Assembly: GCA_963573305.1 (NCBI GenBank)
Contig: OY754332.1
Span: 144,515,977-144,579,976 of the forward strand
DNA length: 64,000 bases
Origin: Pyrrhosoma nymphula
Taxonomy: Eukaryota > Arthropoda > Insecta > Odonata > Coenagrionidae
Direction: 5' to 3'
Position numbers and translations under genes: made by a program. Below are positions 1 through 11,560 of this stretch, one piece after another (the first letter of the stretch is position 1; each line of letters opens with the position of its first letter). Below the pieces are notes generated by a model. That model worked only from the letters and a program-made list of their open reading frames with translations. It searched no databases and was not told the origin of the DNA.

Positions 1-94
1 TCTCTTCTAAAGGTCCTTTGAATTTTTAAAAAGATATAATTCCTGTTCCTTCCTTATTTAGTTGGAGAGGGGAGGGGCATATATATCGTAAAAA
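1..94. repeat. Left terminal inverted repeat (partial)
   Basis: This is the reverse complement of 1411-1497: TCTAAAGGTCCTTTGAATTT, an AAAAAGATATAAT stretch, CCTGTTCC, then GGGGAGGGGCAT occur in the same order on the opposite strand of the right arm. It begins at the window edge and is presumably longer. Confidence 0.85.
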
Positions 95-442
95 TGAGTG
101 ACCTTACGGTCGTTGTTTTACTCGTGTGAAGTGTGCAGTTCTTCGCCCTAGAAACTTTAGGAACATGGGTACTTTCGGCTGCGCCGCGAGTTCCACCTTT
201 TACTTCTCTTAATTTGCAAATGCCGACAGAAAGGATCAAATGTTTTTCTACAAACCGATGATACATTCACATTGTTTCGGAAGAAGGATTTGTATTCCGG
301 TCGTTGCTTTCCTCGTGTGAGGAGTGCCGATGGGTAGGCTAAGGCGTTCAAAGCGTTAAGATATATCCTGCTTAGATCATTCTTACGTAAATGTATAATA
401 TACGTATAAAATGGGAGGGGAGCCTCAGCGAGGGCGGGCCTA

Positions 443-463
443 GCCGCCAGCCAGGCTGGTGGC
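443..463. other. 21-bp hairpin inside the transposon leader
   Basis: GCCGCCAGCC and GGCTGGTGGC flank a single A, giving a 10-bp stem with one G-T pair. It lies in the GC-rich stretch between the left inverted repeat and the gene start at 627. Its function is unknown; a leader or promoter-region structure is possible. Confidence 0.5.
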
Positions 464-626
464 AGCCGGAGCAAGGACTTCGTTGTGCCGCTGCGCGCAA
501 CGCGTCAGAGAAGTCAAGTCACTCCGGGAGCGACCAAGGCTGTTTTGTCTAGGGGAGACGAGTCGCATTCTACTGCTGCTTAGAGTTGGAGCACGGTCGT
601 ATCTTTGAGTTGAAGAGAGCTGGACA

Positions 627-1475
627 ATGACGTTGAGGACGTATGGTGAGAAATTTCACTGTCCTTTATTTGGACCGCCTCAAAGTCTGAGAGGCTATCA
701 GATTCTCCCATCGCATGCTGATGTTTTACTGCATTGCCAGCTTGTTCGATATTCTTTAGCACTGGCCAGCCCAAAACAGGATATCAGTTTCTCTGCAGTA
801 GTTAATGTCATTGCTGATGATAAAGAGACCATTTTCATTGAGGCATCTTTTCCAACGATCTCTCGCCCTATAATCATAAAACGTATGAAAACTCTTCATG
901 ATAAGTATTACTACAAACGTAAAAAGTTTTAAAGGGATAAAAAATATGATGAATAACAAAAGGAGTACATACAATAAATTTCTGGCAGTACAAAAACTTT
1001 ATTTGACGTATGTTCGTGCAAGTGCAAAATGCACCTGCTAAGCGATTACAACAAAACAATAGAGTAATGTAACTGTGATGAGCCGGTTAAAATCGATTGT
1101 CCATGCTCTGCCGTCAGTAAAGTTCCTATGGTAGAGAGAAAAATTTGTAATGCACAGCGGCATCACAGAATTGGCAAGATAGAAACAGTTGACCAAATGG
1201 AGAGTGAAATGATTAAGAAGAGGCTGGCAAGAAAAGAAAAACAAGTAAAAAATGAGGGTGGTAATTCTTCTGAAACTACGGCCAACATTACCTCAGATTC
1301 TGAAACAGAAGAGACAGATACGGATGCAAAATTTACGGACACAGATTTTCATATTAGGTTCGGATCACCCTCTGGGAATCAAATGATAATAGTACTTGCT
1401 AATACTGCTCTTTACGTTACATGCCCCTCCCCTCCCCCATTAGATAATGGAGGAACAGGCATTATATCTTTTTAA
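627..1475 (+). pseudogene. Broken Cys-rich transposon-encoded protein
   Basis: Two open segments (627-932, 101 codons from ATG; 1128-1475, 115 codons) look like pieces of one gene. The region between them, read in the frame that joins the second segment, keeps coding character: a CSCKCK cluster near 1008-1030, then CNC and CPC near 1060-1105. Stops lie at the end of segment 1, near 950 and near 1052. Segment 1 ends with a SFPTIS...IIIKRMKTLHDKY pattern. Segment 2 continues with VPMVERK...QRHHRIGKI, then a Lys/Glu-rich stretch and an acidic stretch (ETEETDTDAKFTDTD). The order 'FPTIS, HDKY, Cys cluster, VPxxER, QRxxR' matches my memory of uncharacterised arthropod proteins associated with mobile elements; I cannot name the family. 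The Cys clusters suggest metal binding (inference). It is inside the 1-1765 inverted-repeat element and is not functional as read. Confidence 0.55.
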
Positions 1476-1497
1476 AAATTCAAAGGACCTTTAGAAG
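1411..1497. repeat. Right terminal inverted repeat
   Basis: This is the inverted counterpart of 1-94. It overlaps the 3' end of the Cys-rich gene, whose last codons are read from the repeat itself, including the Pro run encoded by the CCCCTCCCC tract. Confidence 0.85.
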
Positions 1498-1765
1498 ATT
1501 TTGAACGCAATCCGATCATTGTAACTCATAAAGAGAAAATCTCGGAAAAAGTCGTTTTTTTTACGATTTTTCAATAATTTGCACGCGATGAGCGACTCCC
1601 CCTCCCCCTAAAAGAAGGATAGGTATATTTTTTTAAAGACAAAGGACTTTTTGAAGAGACCACATACCGATTTTGAACGCAATTTAATCACTGTAACTCA
1701 TTTTAAAAATACCGAAAAAAGTCATATTTTTAGGATTTTTCGAAACTTCGAACGAGATGTGTGAC
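1424..1765. repeat. Two direct copies of a ~175-bp subterminal repeat
   Basis: The same order of blocks occurs twice: C-rich tract, AAAGGAC(C)TTT...GAAGA, GATTTTGAACGCAAT, TCA(C/T)TGTAACTCAT, GAAAAA(A)GTC followed by a T-run, then CGA(A)C/GCGA. The first copy runs ~1424-1600 and the second ~1601-1765. The first overlaps the right inverted repeat, so the repeats belong to the transposon terminus. Confidence 0.65.
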
Positions 1766-4700
1766 CGGAAGATGAGATCCGATTTCAAAAATGTTTCTTT
1801 CTTTGTGATTAAGGGGACCAGTAGCAACTTTTCCGCGCTATTGCGATTCGATTTGGACACTTTCGTGTTTTTCGGCCCACCCCCAATGTACAAGCTCTGT
1901 TTCCCTGTTTTTCTTCTCTTTGACATTTCACTGGACTTTTCGAATTGTTTTTTCGGTCGTCCAATTTCAGCTAACTCTGCCGAACCTGTAAAAATGTATG
2001 GCGTTATTAAGATTATGTGAAATATTCCAACTAATCATAGTTTACGTAACAATTTCTCGCCAGATGTGCTACTTTTTTTCCTGAGATATTTACAATTTAC
2101 ATACAACCGAAGTGAGTTTAAACTTTACCTGCAGCCAACTTCTGAACTTTCTCCTAAAATACTATCACGTCATTTACTTTTCGCCCACTTAATCAGATAC
2201 TTGGAGAAAAAAAAACACATATATTTTTCATGAAAGGTGTATAGATTCTTTTTTCTGTTCAATAAAACTTTTAATGCACCTCGAGGTGCGCAAAGTTTCT
2301 CACTTCCATGAAACACTTAGCACGATCTTTTTCGGACTGAAACCTGATGGACAAATCAAATATAGTAAACTATAGAGTATCACCCTAATTCACAAAACTC
2401 ACAAAAATGTTAAAATTGGTATACACAACACTAATATACAGTCGGCTTGGCTCTAGAATCCTGGCGTATCTTGCTTGCTGCACTCAACGTAGATGAAGCA
2501 CTTTCCTCTGGACCTAAAGCAACTCACAGCACACAAATCAACTCGCAACAAAACAGTTTCTCATGCAATACACTAGGCAAAACTGAATTATGGCGAGTTG
2601 ATTTCAAACTAGCGATGCTTAAAAGTAACCGCGACATAATTTTTGTCGAAGAGGGCCTAAATCCTCCCTTCGTATTTTTCTTAGAAATTCTGCACACGTG
2701 CAGTGATAAGGTTCACTCCCGGTGGCCAGCGTCAAATATTACTAACCCAAGCCAGAGTGCAATTCATTCCTTTAACATTGAGAGACGTGGTTGGATTATC
2801 TCGTTGGAGTGAAATAAAACTGCGGAATGGCGCTACCTTTTTCGGCAGCAATTTTCCTTTCGCGGCGGCTACAAGGGTATTTGTGAACAAGTGCGCTATG
2901 AGCGGTCTTTCCTGATGCATGCGGTCGAAAGGTAGGTCTGGATAATTAAGGAACTTTACAATTCAGGAATGCTTAACAACTATTTGTAGAGCATACATGT
3001 TCCAACCTCACGTCCATTCGCTACCGTTGCAGCTCTCAGAATGTTACTGATGAATATCGAGCCTCACTGGCAATGAGAGTATTTTAAATGAACCAGATTG
3101 ATATACCCTGGACTAACTGGAGAATCTCTAGTGCCCGAGACCAGAGAATAATTTATCCTATGAAAGTTTCCGATAACGAAAACGAAGCAACGCCTACAAA
3201 ATCAGGGGAACCTAGCCACAAAAATGGTATTTCCTTGCGTTACACCACGCGCCCCCGCCGTGGTGCAATCTACCGCTCAACTTTAAACGATCTTGGGGTT
3301 AAAATCGCAAATATATGCAAGATTTTTCTTTTGTTATATATTCTATACATTTGGTAGGCTTTTTATTTCAAAATATAAGTAAAAATAGCTTAATGTTTGA
3401 ACATTTTTATTAAGGTTCAACAAAAACTTGAAGAAAAACAAATCATTAGGCAATGATGCTTAGAGATACCAATTTACGTGTAGTAATTTTTTAAACTACA
3501 TATAACGTCCGAGCGCTTTCTTCTGTGAAGGTAAATTTCTCTAAAATCAACGGAGTTCGTGTGACAGGCGTATTTACCCCGAATGGCCCATGTTTGACGG
3601 GTTCCACAGATTGCTATGAGCAGTACATTGACTATTGTAGTAGCCTATATTGTGGACCACATACTGTAGAATACGAATTAAACTTTCCAAACTTTCTCGT
3701 AGAAAGTTGAAAAAATGACTTTTGGCCAGCTTTTTTCGATTTGGAACCACTGTGCGGCGCCGGATCTTGGAACCACCTGGTTGAATCTAATAATATTAGA
3801 GCCGAAATACATCCAGGGTTGTAGCAATTAATCAATTAGAGAATCTGAGTGCTACATTATCGACACGAATGTCTGGAAAAAAGCCAAATGCAAAGGCTCA
3901 AGTGCGATACGGCACGTCCTCTTGTTTATCCGATTACAATGCGATTCCTCACCAAACGGAACAAAGATGACAAAGTCTCAAGTGAAAATCGTAGAAACTT
4001 CTTCGTTCATAAAAAATTTCCTGGTGGTCCCTTTTATTATGTATTCTAAAATGTATAGAAAATGTAATTAGGAAATAAAATATAAGACAAAGATATTTTT
4101 AATAATTTATCGCAGGATGAATTGATCGTCGTTACTTCTCGACGACGATGTGTGGTATAAATGTATTATATCTTCTAATCTCCGTAATATATATGTATAT
4201 TAAAAATGCTGGTCCCTCACGTGGGATGAGCATTGCAAGTGCTGCACGCCGTCCAACGAATAGTGTGCTTCGGCCAGCTAATGAACTACGGGCGAAAGGC
4301 TGTGATTGAGACCTCTGGTGCCGTTCGCTGAGAGAAATTCCCGTCTGTCTCTCTAATTCCGCTTTTCCTCCACTCATTCCGCCCTATGCACTAATCCTAT
4401 AAGGTGAAAATGGCTTCAGCAGCTCACAGTTCCTTTTTGGTGGAGAACCTTATTCAGAGGAAACCACAGAATATCCGTGCCTCAGCAGTAATCACAAGCA
4501 AGTTTTTAGGAGGAAAAATAATTTTTCTCTGCGTTCATTCAGATGGCTTGTAATTTCCGCATGTCGGCCCGATTGGCCAAGCACCAAGCATCGTATCTTT
4601 AATGTGTTAACCTCTCTGCCTCATATTCAACGCGTGATATTTAAAAAGAAAGCAAAAATAATTTTGAAGCTGTAGAAGTTGTCAAGGCGACCAATCACTT

Positions 4701-7497
4701 TACGCCAGAATGGAATATTAGACGTATCCGATATCGTTGGACACGGGCATTGATTGTGCAGCTGCATCAGCTATTTGGGGCGGCGAAAAGCAATTAAGGG
4801 CATTTTCTTGCGCCGTTAAGTATCGGTGGATGGATTAGTGTAGGTTGTGCAATTTAGGGAACGGAATAAGGGTATTTTTAATCTACCCTTAACGATAGGC
4901 GTCAAAGGGTACAGCGTTTTACGCTCCATCATGCACAGCTAGTGATGTACGTGAAGTGCTCTCCACGAATCCCCTTGGATTTCCCTGAATATTTTGCGTT
5001 TCTGCCAGTATTTGAATCCGTGCTCTCGGGAGTGGCACAGCCTGCACTTTGCAGCCACTGCACCAATTCAATACCCGGTTTGATGAAGAGTGTGAAGTAG
5101 CTTTAGGTGAGATTTTACTCCGTTTGCGATTTGAGCTCGATATTTACCGTATGAAAAATAATTATGAGATAGAAAATTGACTGCATTGGAGTAGCTTGAT
5201 CCATGAATAGGCCATTATCCATACTATAGGACATGAAATGGCCGAAAACAGGATTTTATATTGAAATTGGTTCAAAAATATATGCTGCAAATGTTCCAGC
5301 CACAGCAGTCAGTTGCAGATTCCCTGTTTGGTGAAACCGATGGTTTGCCGGACGATTTTGTACGTACTACATAGAGGGAAAGTGATGTTTCCCCAGGAGC
5401 ATCTGGAAAAGTGCATCAGTGAATTGCAATTATGAGGATCACCATGCCATTTTTTTGGGAACACTCTCCTTATTTACTTCCCTAACTAACTCCTTCGTAT
5501 GCTTTTTCACATGTATCACTTGAGTATTTTGCTTTCTATCCTATATGTTTTAAAACCTATTAATACATTTCAATTCATTGCTTTCTTCATTTTTGCTCTT
5601 GGTATCTTAAACTTGTATGTTTCTCACCTTCAAAATCTCAACTTCCTCGGCACAGTAAATATTGCTTTCACACCGTTCTCTGCTATGTATGTGTTAAGTG
5701 GTTCGTCTCTCATCCATTTGCTCTCTGTGACTAAACCACTAAAGCCCGTTTCTTTCAGAACTACTAATTGCCGATGTACCCAAACCACATTACATCTTTT
5801 TATGAATCTACATTACACCATACCAATTTTTATTTACGGTTTGCTACTACGCCTACACGTCTCTTATCATATACCAATACATATCTAATTTACGTGTAAT
5901 TTATGGTTATCTGGGCACACAAAAATTTCATTTACATACAGAATAGTGGTTGGAAGTTCGCTCGTTTATTAAGACTTTCTAACGTCCTCGGAGTAATGCT
6001 TATATTATCATGTGTTAGGTGTTTTACCGACGACTTTTATATTAGAATAATTATCCCTTTAGGGTGGATTTTTATTACAAATAATTTTATGCAGCTCTTC
6101 GGAAAAGACATGGAAACTTCTCCACATTTTCAATCATTTCATCCTTTGCTTTGATAAATCTTACATTTTTTATACAATGAATACTTCTTAGATTCGAAAT
6201 TTACTAACTTTTTAACGTTAAATGTGGGCTTTCAGCCAACAATGCTGCATCATGAGCGTGAAAATTTACATCTCTGAACTATAGATTCATCTGAATGCAA
6301 CGTTCTTGTCTCTCATATATCCATAAACAACTTTTAAAAGCCATGGGGGAGTGATAATGCGAGTGAGTGCGAGATGCAGACTAAGTGAGCAAGGATCGTG
6401 TTCCCCTTTCAGTACACCCACGCCAACGAAACTTCCTTGACGATCTTCATGTTAGCGCCCCAGCAAAACTGAACCAATGGGAGGGAAGAGCACGTTGCTC
6501 ATTAAGAAGTGAACTTCAACTTCTATATTAGTACTGCAATTGTTGCAAGTACTGCAAGACTAGCTGCAACAGCTATTTCAACAGAATAATACCCTGAGGA
6601 GATGTACGACTGTAATAAATTGATTGCGAAATAAATATTCACTTGCACTGGGAAATGAGCCCAAATTTATGATAAAATTCTGGTAGTTCTTTTGACAGCT
6701 CTCCTCTTGTGCGCCATATATATGTTTAATCGGCCACTGTTGCTGATTGCCTCATAGTCAGTAAATATAATTTTCGGGAACTTAAAAAGTGGCTTTTTTC
6801 TTGTTAAATCATTGAAAAATTCTCTAAATAATATGAATTATGTTCCATCACCTATATGTATTATTATGCTGCGCGAAATCTTATCAACTAAAGATTTAAA
6901 TGTCATGTGTGAAGTGGTATCAGGAATTTTTTTTTCGTTTGTTAGCTTAAGATATTATGCATTTTCCTTAGATTCTTATTAATGAATGTTTGTATAATGA
7001 AAAAGATATATTTATATTTTTGTAAATTATACTTTTGTATTTCTATGCATATGTAAAGGACTTGGAGCACCATCCATGATATCAAGTGGTATAATAGATA
7101 GTAACTCAAACTCAGCTTCTCCTAAGGGGACTACGTCTGGCAATTTATTTTTCACAAGCCTAAACTTTCACGTAGAACATACGTGGAATCACACCCCTTC
7201 TAACTGGTTAAAGCGCTAGGCACGTCTCTGTAGAGTTTGAGTGCGATATCAAGTCCGTTCCAAAAATTTATTTATTGGGGATTCCTTTCCTTCGGTCTTC
7301 TCTCTACTTCTATAGGAAATTCTCTCGAGGAACTATTATTTGTAATTGTGGTATTCTACTAGTTACATTAGATTTCGATGGCCTGTTTCTATTCTCCTCT
7401 TCCTTCATCGAGAGTCTATTTTTTCACATCATGTGTCTCTGAACGTCAACATGCGCCTTGCCTCCCTTCATGCCTCTTTCATCCTTCCTCGCTTCTT
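1766..7497. other. Unassigned AT-rich stretch
   Basis: No recognisable gene, RNA or repeat. The longest clean frame is 2447-2812 on plus (121 codons, starting at TTG rather than ATG), with no motif I know. Frames at 3525-3710, 4132-4377 (minus) and 5499-5888 are short or T-rich and look like chance. Spliced exons or regulatory DNA cannot be excluded. Confidence 0.4.
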
Positions 7498-8018
7498 AAG
7501 CCCGTTGCACACGACACTTGATCCAGCACAAGGTCGAGGATACTCGCTAGCATGATAGCTTTCCAGTACCGTGTGATAGAGAACCAACATGCTGGCTAAC
7601 AAGCATTATAGCTATTATACTCGCTGGGCTACTTGATTCGTAATTGATGCGGTACTAGTTTGCTACTAGCTCCCAGTAGGACCTCGACCAAATACGTAAG
7701 CTTTTAAAGTCGCAGTGCGTTCTTCACTTTTTTTTAATCAGCGCCTCACTTTATCTTGGGTGTTACGCACTCTTTGGCGGTGAAAATGTCGCGACAATCC
7801 CTGCTTTTACTGCAGCATCCAAAATTCGCCTTCTCTCATGGAAATTTTCCATTTTTTCTTAACAGTGAGTGACAGTACCGCTTCATCGCAAGTTCAATGA
7901 TCGTGTGAAACCTTCTCTCACGGTTTCTATCATACTGGGTTTCGTCTTCAATATTAAGTACCAGCTAGCATATACTAGGTCTTGTGCTGGATCAAGCATA
8001 TAGTGTGAAACGGGCTTT
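7498..8018. mobile_element. ~520-bp inverted-repeat (MITE-like) element
   Basis: The left end AAGCCCGTT(G)CACAC...CTTGATCCAGCACAAG (7498-7533) is mirrored at 7979-8018 (CTTGTGCTGGATCAAG...GTGTGAAACGGGCTTT). Weaker pairing continues to about 60 bp inward (GCTAGCAT against ATGCTAGC/GCTAGCATAT). There is no coding capacity. TTAA (7496-7499) abuts the left tip and TTTA (8016-8019) the right, so a TTAA-targeting (piggyBac-like) origin is possible with one target base mutated. A hAT-type element is the alternative. Confidence 0.75.
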
Positions 8019-10319
8019 ACATTCCCATGCAATCCCTCCCTTTCCACGCCATCCCAAATTTCCGCTCTCAGTACTGGCCTTCACGTCCCCTCTCCTCTGC
8101 ATACTTTCCCCATCCACCAGCTCTTGTGTTCTCCTTCTACTTCCTATTCTCTTCTGCCACGCTTAGCACTTCTTCTCACGTCTTAATTTCTGTACATTCA
8201 ACCTTAGCAACAACAGAATAAGCCCACTCCTCTCTTTCTAATTGAACATAATGAGAGGCTGACATAACTTTCCCTAAAGACTTGCTTTAAAATTAATGCT
8301 GCTGGCACCATAAAATCCTTAAAAGTCAACTTCATCCTAGAAATATTTCTGCTGGTGAAGGCACGTGCCTCAAATTCTATACTGCAGGCGAGAAGTTAGC
8401 CTCCGTTATCTTTTTCTATTTAGTGATCTGGCATCGTTGGCCATTCTCCCTTTTAGTAGCTAGCAGCGTCATAGTTGCGTTTTAGTTGTTGTTGAGAAGT
8501 AGTATTCATTTTTAGTTAATATAATAAATGCCAGGGGCAAGTGGTGAACTCGAGTTCTAGAACAAGATATGCTTACTGCTACCTGCTACCTGCTAATTTG
8601 TGAAGGCGACCGACAGCCGTAGGGTCATATAGGTAGAATTATTTGGGAAAGGGAGGAAGAGTGGAGAGATTCCTTGCTATGGCATAAGCCTATTCTTCGT
8701 AACGAAAGGTGCCAAGTGGTCCACAATTTTACGTTCCATCCGATGGATAATATACTGCAATTAAAGTGCCCCCCACAATGTACGCAAGCATTGATCGACG
8801 AACTCGCTAATCCGACTTAATAAGGGTTCGAACTCCGGCTCCCGGGGTGAAATACTTATCAACTTAAGTTAGAATAAATGAAGGACTCGAATGTATGCAC
8901 ACATAAACAGCGTTTTATCAAATTCAATGAGTATAAAAATAATAACCCAATCTTAAACAGATGTATTTAATTATGATAATGGGTTATGGTTTCATAAAAA
9001 TTGTAAGTTATTAAGCACTAAGGTATTCAAGTTTCACTCTGTATGATAAATTCTCTATCTGTCCTCCACCTGCTGCACTGATAGCATAAACAAGACAGCT
9101 GAACTCATCCGCAACACTTTTGAGGGTGTCTTATTCCACTCGATGTCTTCCATTATTGATACATGGCTGCGAATTCACTTGCCATAGTTTCCCTTTCAGC
9201 CCTATGATTACGTAAAAAAAAGATTGAGGAGGGTGATTGCGGAGGGTATCCTCCGCAATTTAAAAAAGAATCGTGAGATACTGCACTCAATCGGGATAAG
9301 GGGAATAACGGTGGCAATATTCCTTCAACTGACATCAGTCGATAGCGTTCTTTCCGCATTGATGTATACGTATTATTTTTAATGGAGAACGTGGCACGGA
9401 CGTTGAGGGTATCGGGTGCTAATTTTTAAAATTTGTATTAAAAAATAATAGGATAATCTGGCGTTATTGATTTCTACAAATTCATTATACATATTTAAAT
9501 TTATTTAAATTACCTGGAAATTAATTTAATTCCTAACACGTGAGTTTGGATGGTCAGCTGAGAAGGCCATGGTTTTGGATAAATGGTTTTGGCATAGCAA
9601 CAAAAATATTTGGGTCCAGCCTCAGAAAATCCCGTGATTTCAGCCCTATTCTGTGAATATATCACCGGATATTTTTCCATTATCGGCTAAAATGAGCTAC
9701 TTTTGGTTGAGTTTTTTTAGGGTGCAATTCCTTAAATTCGAATTTTTAGGTTTAAGCCGTTATATTGTCAATTTAGCGCTTCCGAATCCCTCTTGATTGA
9801 GACGATGGTGCCGCAATTCGACTCGGTCACCAAGAAAAGTCAGTGGATGACGAACGGCCCAAGGCCACAATATTGGCATCAAAAATCCTAAAATCCTGAA
9901 TCGTGAGAGATAAACACTGCCTATACTACCACTAAAACACTCAAACTAAACTATAAACACTAAAAATCATTAAGGAGGCCATGGAAATTAAAGAACTCAG
10001 CAATATCTTTCATAGGAACTAAGGACAAAAGACTAAGGAATCTACCAGTGTTTCCAAGAAAAAATAATAACATTCATTTGTACACCCATTACCCTCCTCA
10101 CATCCCCCTGAGAATATATAGTTTGATGCGCAATGATTAATATTCATTACCCCTGAGGAGGTCTCAGACAAACTAGAAGAAAAGTTGTTTTTTTTAATCC
10201 TGACGTGAGTAATCAAAAAATAACAGTCCTTTAGGAATATGGACTGCGAAAGTTATAATAATTTGATAAATTCGTAAATATTATAAACTGATAAAGAACT
10301 TTTCGAAAAATAATTATCA
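8019..10319. other. Unassigned stretch with a B-box-like motif and a small hairpin
   Basis: GGGTTCGAACTCCGG near 8824-8838 resembles a Pol III B box, as in tRNA-derived SINEs, but no convincing A box precedes it. TTGCGGAGG / CCTCCGCAA (9237-9258) is a perfect 9-bp stem with a 4-base loop. Nothing else is recognisable; the small frame at 9153-9359 (minus) spans the hairpin. Confidence 0.35.
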
Positions 10320-11435
10320 TAGATGAGGTGTACATGCAATTAGAAAAGGCCCTTGAGTAGTGAAGGGAAGGAGATCCTCATCATAACGAGAGACTGGAAC
10401 GCAGTGGTGGAAGCGAGAGAAAATAGGGAAGCTGCGTAGGTAACTTCGGGCTGGGAAAACGAAACGCCGAAGGATATACAGAAGTGGAGTTCTGCAATGG
10501 GATAAATATTGTAGTAGCAATCACACTCTTTGAGCAACATTGACGCAAGAGGTACCCATAGAAGATGCCAGGGGTAAGAACCAGGTGTCAAATCGGCTAC
10601 TTGTCGAAATAAGATGCAGGAACAGGGTGGTGCAGCGCAGGAGTAGTCACGTTGCAGAGATGCAAGTCATGTTGCAGTGACCACAGCCTAGTGGTCATGA
10701 AGAGCCGCCTTCGATCCAAGAAAATAAAGAGTATAAATCGTGAACCCAGGTAGAACACGAAATTGCTGGTGGTAGAAGAAATATTCTCCAGAGCCGTCGA
10801 CAGGAAACTAGAGAGTGGAGCAGAAACGAGTACCGAAGGAAGATGGGATGGGTTGGAGAGAACAGATGCAGAAGAGGCCAAAGAGTAACTGGTGAGCAAG
10901 AGAGGCGAGACGAAGTAGCCATGGATTACGATAAATATTAGGGAACTTCTAAAGGACAGAAGAAAATGCCAGAACACTAGAAAGGAAGGTGACCTCTTTA
11001 ATAAACTTCGTAACCAAGTCATACGAGAATCCAAGAAGGCAAAGGGGGAGTGGATAGAAATCTGCGGGAAATAAATCAAGGAAAACGTGAAAAAGGGGAA
11101 CACCGAAATAGCATACAAGTTAGTGAAGAGGCACTTCGGAGAGAGAAAAACGAGAAGCAACAATATCTGGAATGTGAAGGGAAATATGCTGATAGAGAGT
11201 GAGGACATTGGGAATATATGGAAGCAATGCATAGAACTCTACCATGGGCCATGAAACAGTCTAGTAAAAGACGAGAGTGAGGTGGGCGATAAGGTCCCAG
11301 GCCCATATATAGTGAGAAGTGATTTAACAGACCATTGAATGGTCTGAAAAATAACAAGGTGCCAGGACCAGACAAAATCAACGGAGAAATTATAATGGCG
11401 CTTGGAAGTAAGGCTAAGGACAACCTGATAAAAGT
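10320..11435 (+). mobile_element. RTE-like LINE fragment (endonuclease end to start of RT), copy A
   Basis: The plus strand is closely similar to 36390-37440 over its length. The reading gives an endonuclease-type IITRDWNAVVE (10378-10410; family usually GDWNA), a linker WITINIRELLKDRRKCQNTR (about 10922-10980), GEWIEICGK, AYKLVKRHFGERKTRS (about 11110-11155) and NNKVPGPDKINGEII (11353-11395), the conserved N-terminal RT block. These are landmarks of the apurinic-endonuclease/RT polyprotein of RTE-like LINEs. Frameshifts and stops are frequent. The copy stops abruptly near 11435, where a Penelope-type terminus starts. The 211-codon minus-strand frame here (10597-11232) is the antisense shadow. 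Confidence 0.85.
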
Positions 11436-11560
11436 AAAGAGAACTTAGTAATTTTCCACACTTTTTATTGATCACTCAACCGGTTTCAACGTACTGATCA
11501 TGTCATTTTCAAGAGCTGAGCACAAGACGAGCAGTTATATTTTCATGATAAGTTATATTG
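11436..11560 (-). mobile_element. Penelope-type terminal fragment with degenerate hammerhead-like core
   Basis: CCACACTTTTTATT (11456-11469) matches CTACACTTTTTATT at the Penelope terminus near 34513. The next bases, read on minus, are TGATCAGTACGTTGAAACCGGTT: the GAAA, palindromic AACCGGTT and following TT occupy the positions of GAAA/helix III/cleavage site in the hammerheads at 34.5 and 54.6 kb. The CUGANGA box is poorly kept. The right limit is uncertain. The fragment interrupts LINE copy A. Confidence 0.5.

Larger units (their letters stand above)
1..1765 (+). mobile_element. DNA transposon with long terminal inverted repeats (left end cut by window edge)
   Basis: The first ~94 bases reappear as their reverse complement at 1411-1497 with only a few differences (shared blocks include the AAAGGTCCTTT-type core and a GGGGAGGGG tract). 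The two arms enclose a broken Cys-rich gene on the plus strand. Outside the right arm the repeat continues as two copies of a ~175-bp unit to about 1765. The left arm should therefore also continue before base 1, so the true left end is outside the window. Long inverted repeats with internal direct repeats plus a captive gene point to a DNA transposon. I cannot name the superfamily: no DDE/DDD triad is visible and no target duplication can be defined. It could instead be a non-autonomous relative carrying an accessory gene. Confidence 0.7.

Noticed and set aside
5499..5888. 129-codon hydrophobic frame
   Set aside because: T-rich sequence gives Phe/Leu/Ile by composition; no family pattern, no codon support.
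10597..11232. 211-codon minus-strand frame rich in Leu, Ser and Phe
   Set aside because: Antisense to the RTE-like LINE; the matching frame recurs antisense to copy B (36743-37187), so it tracks the LINE and not a gene.
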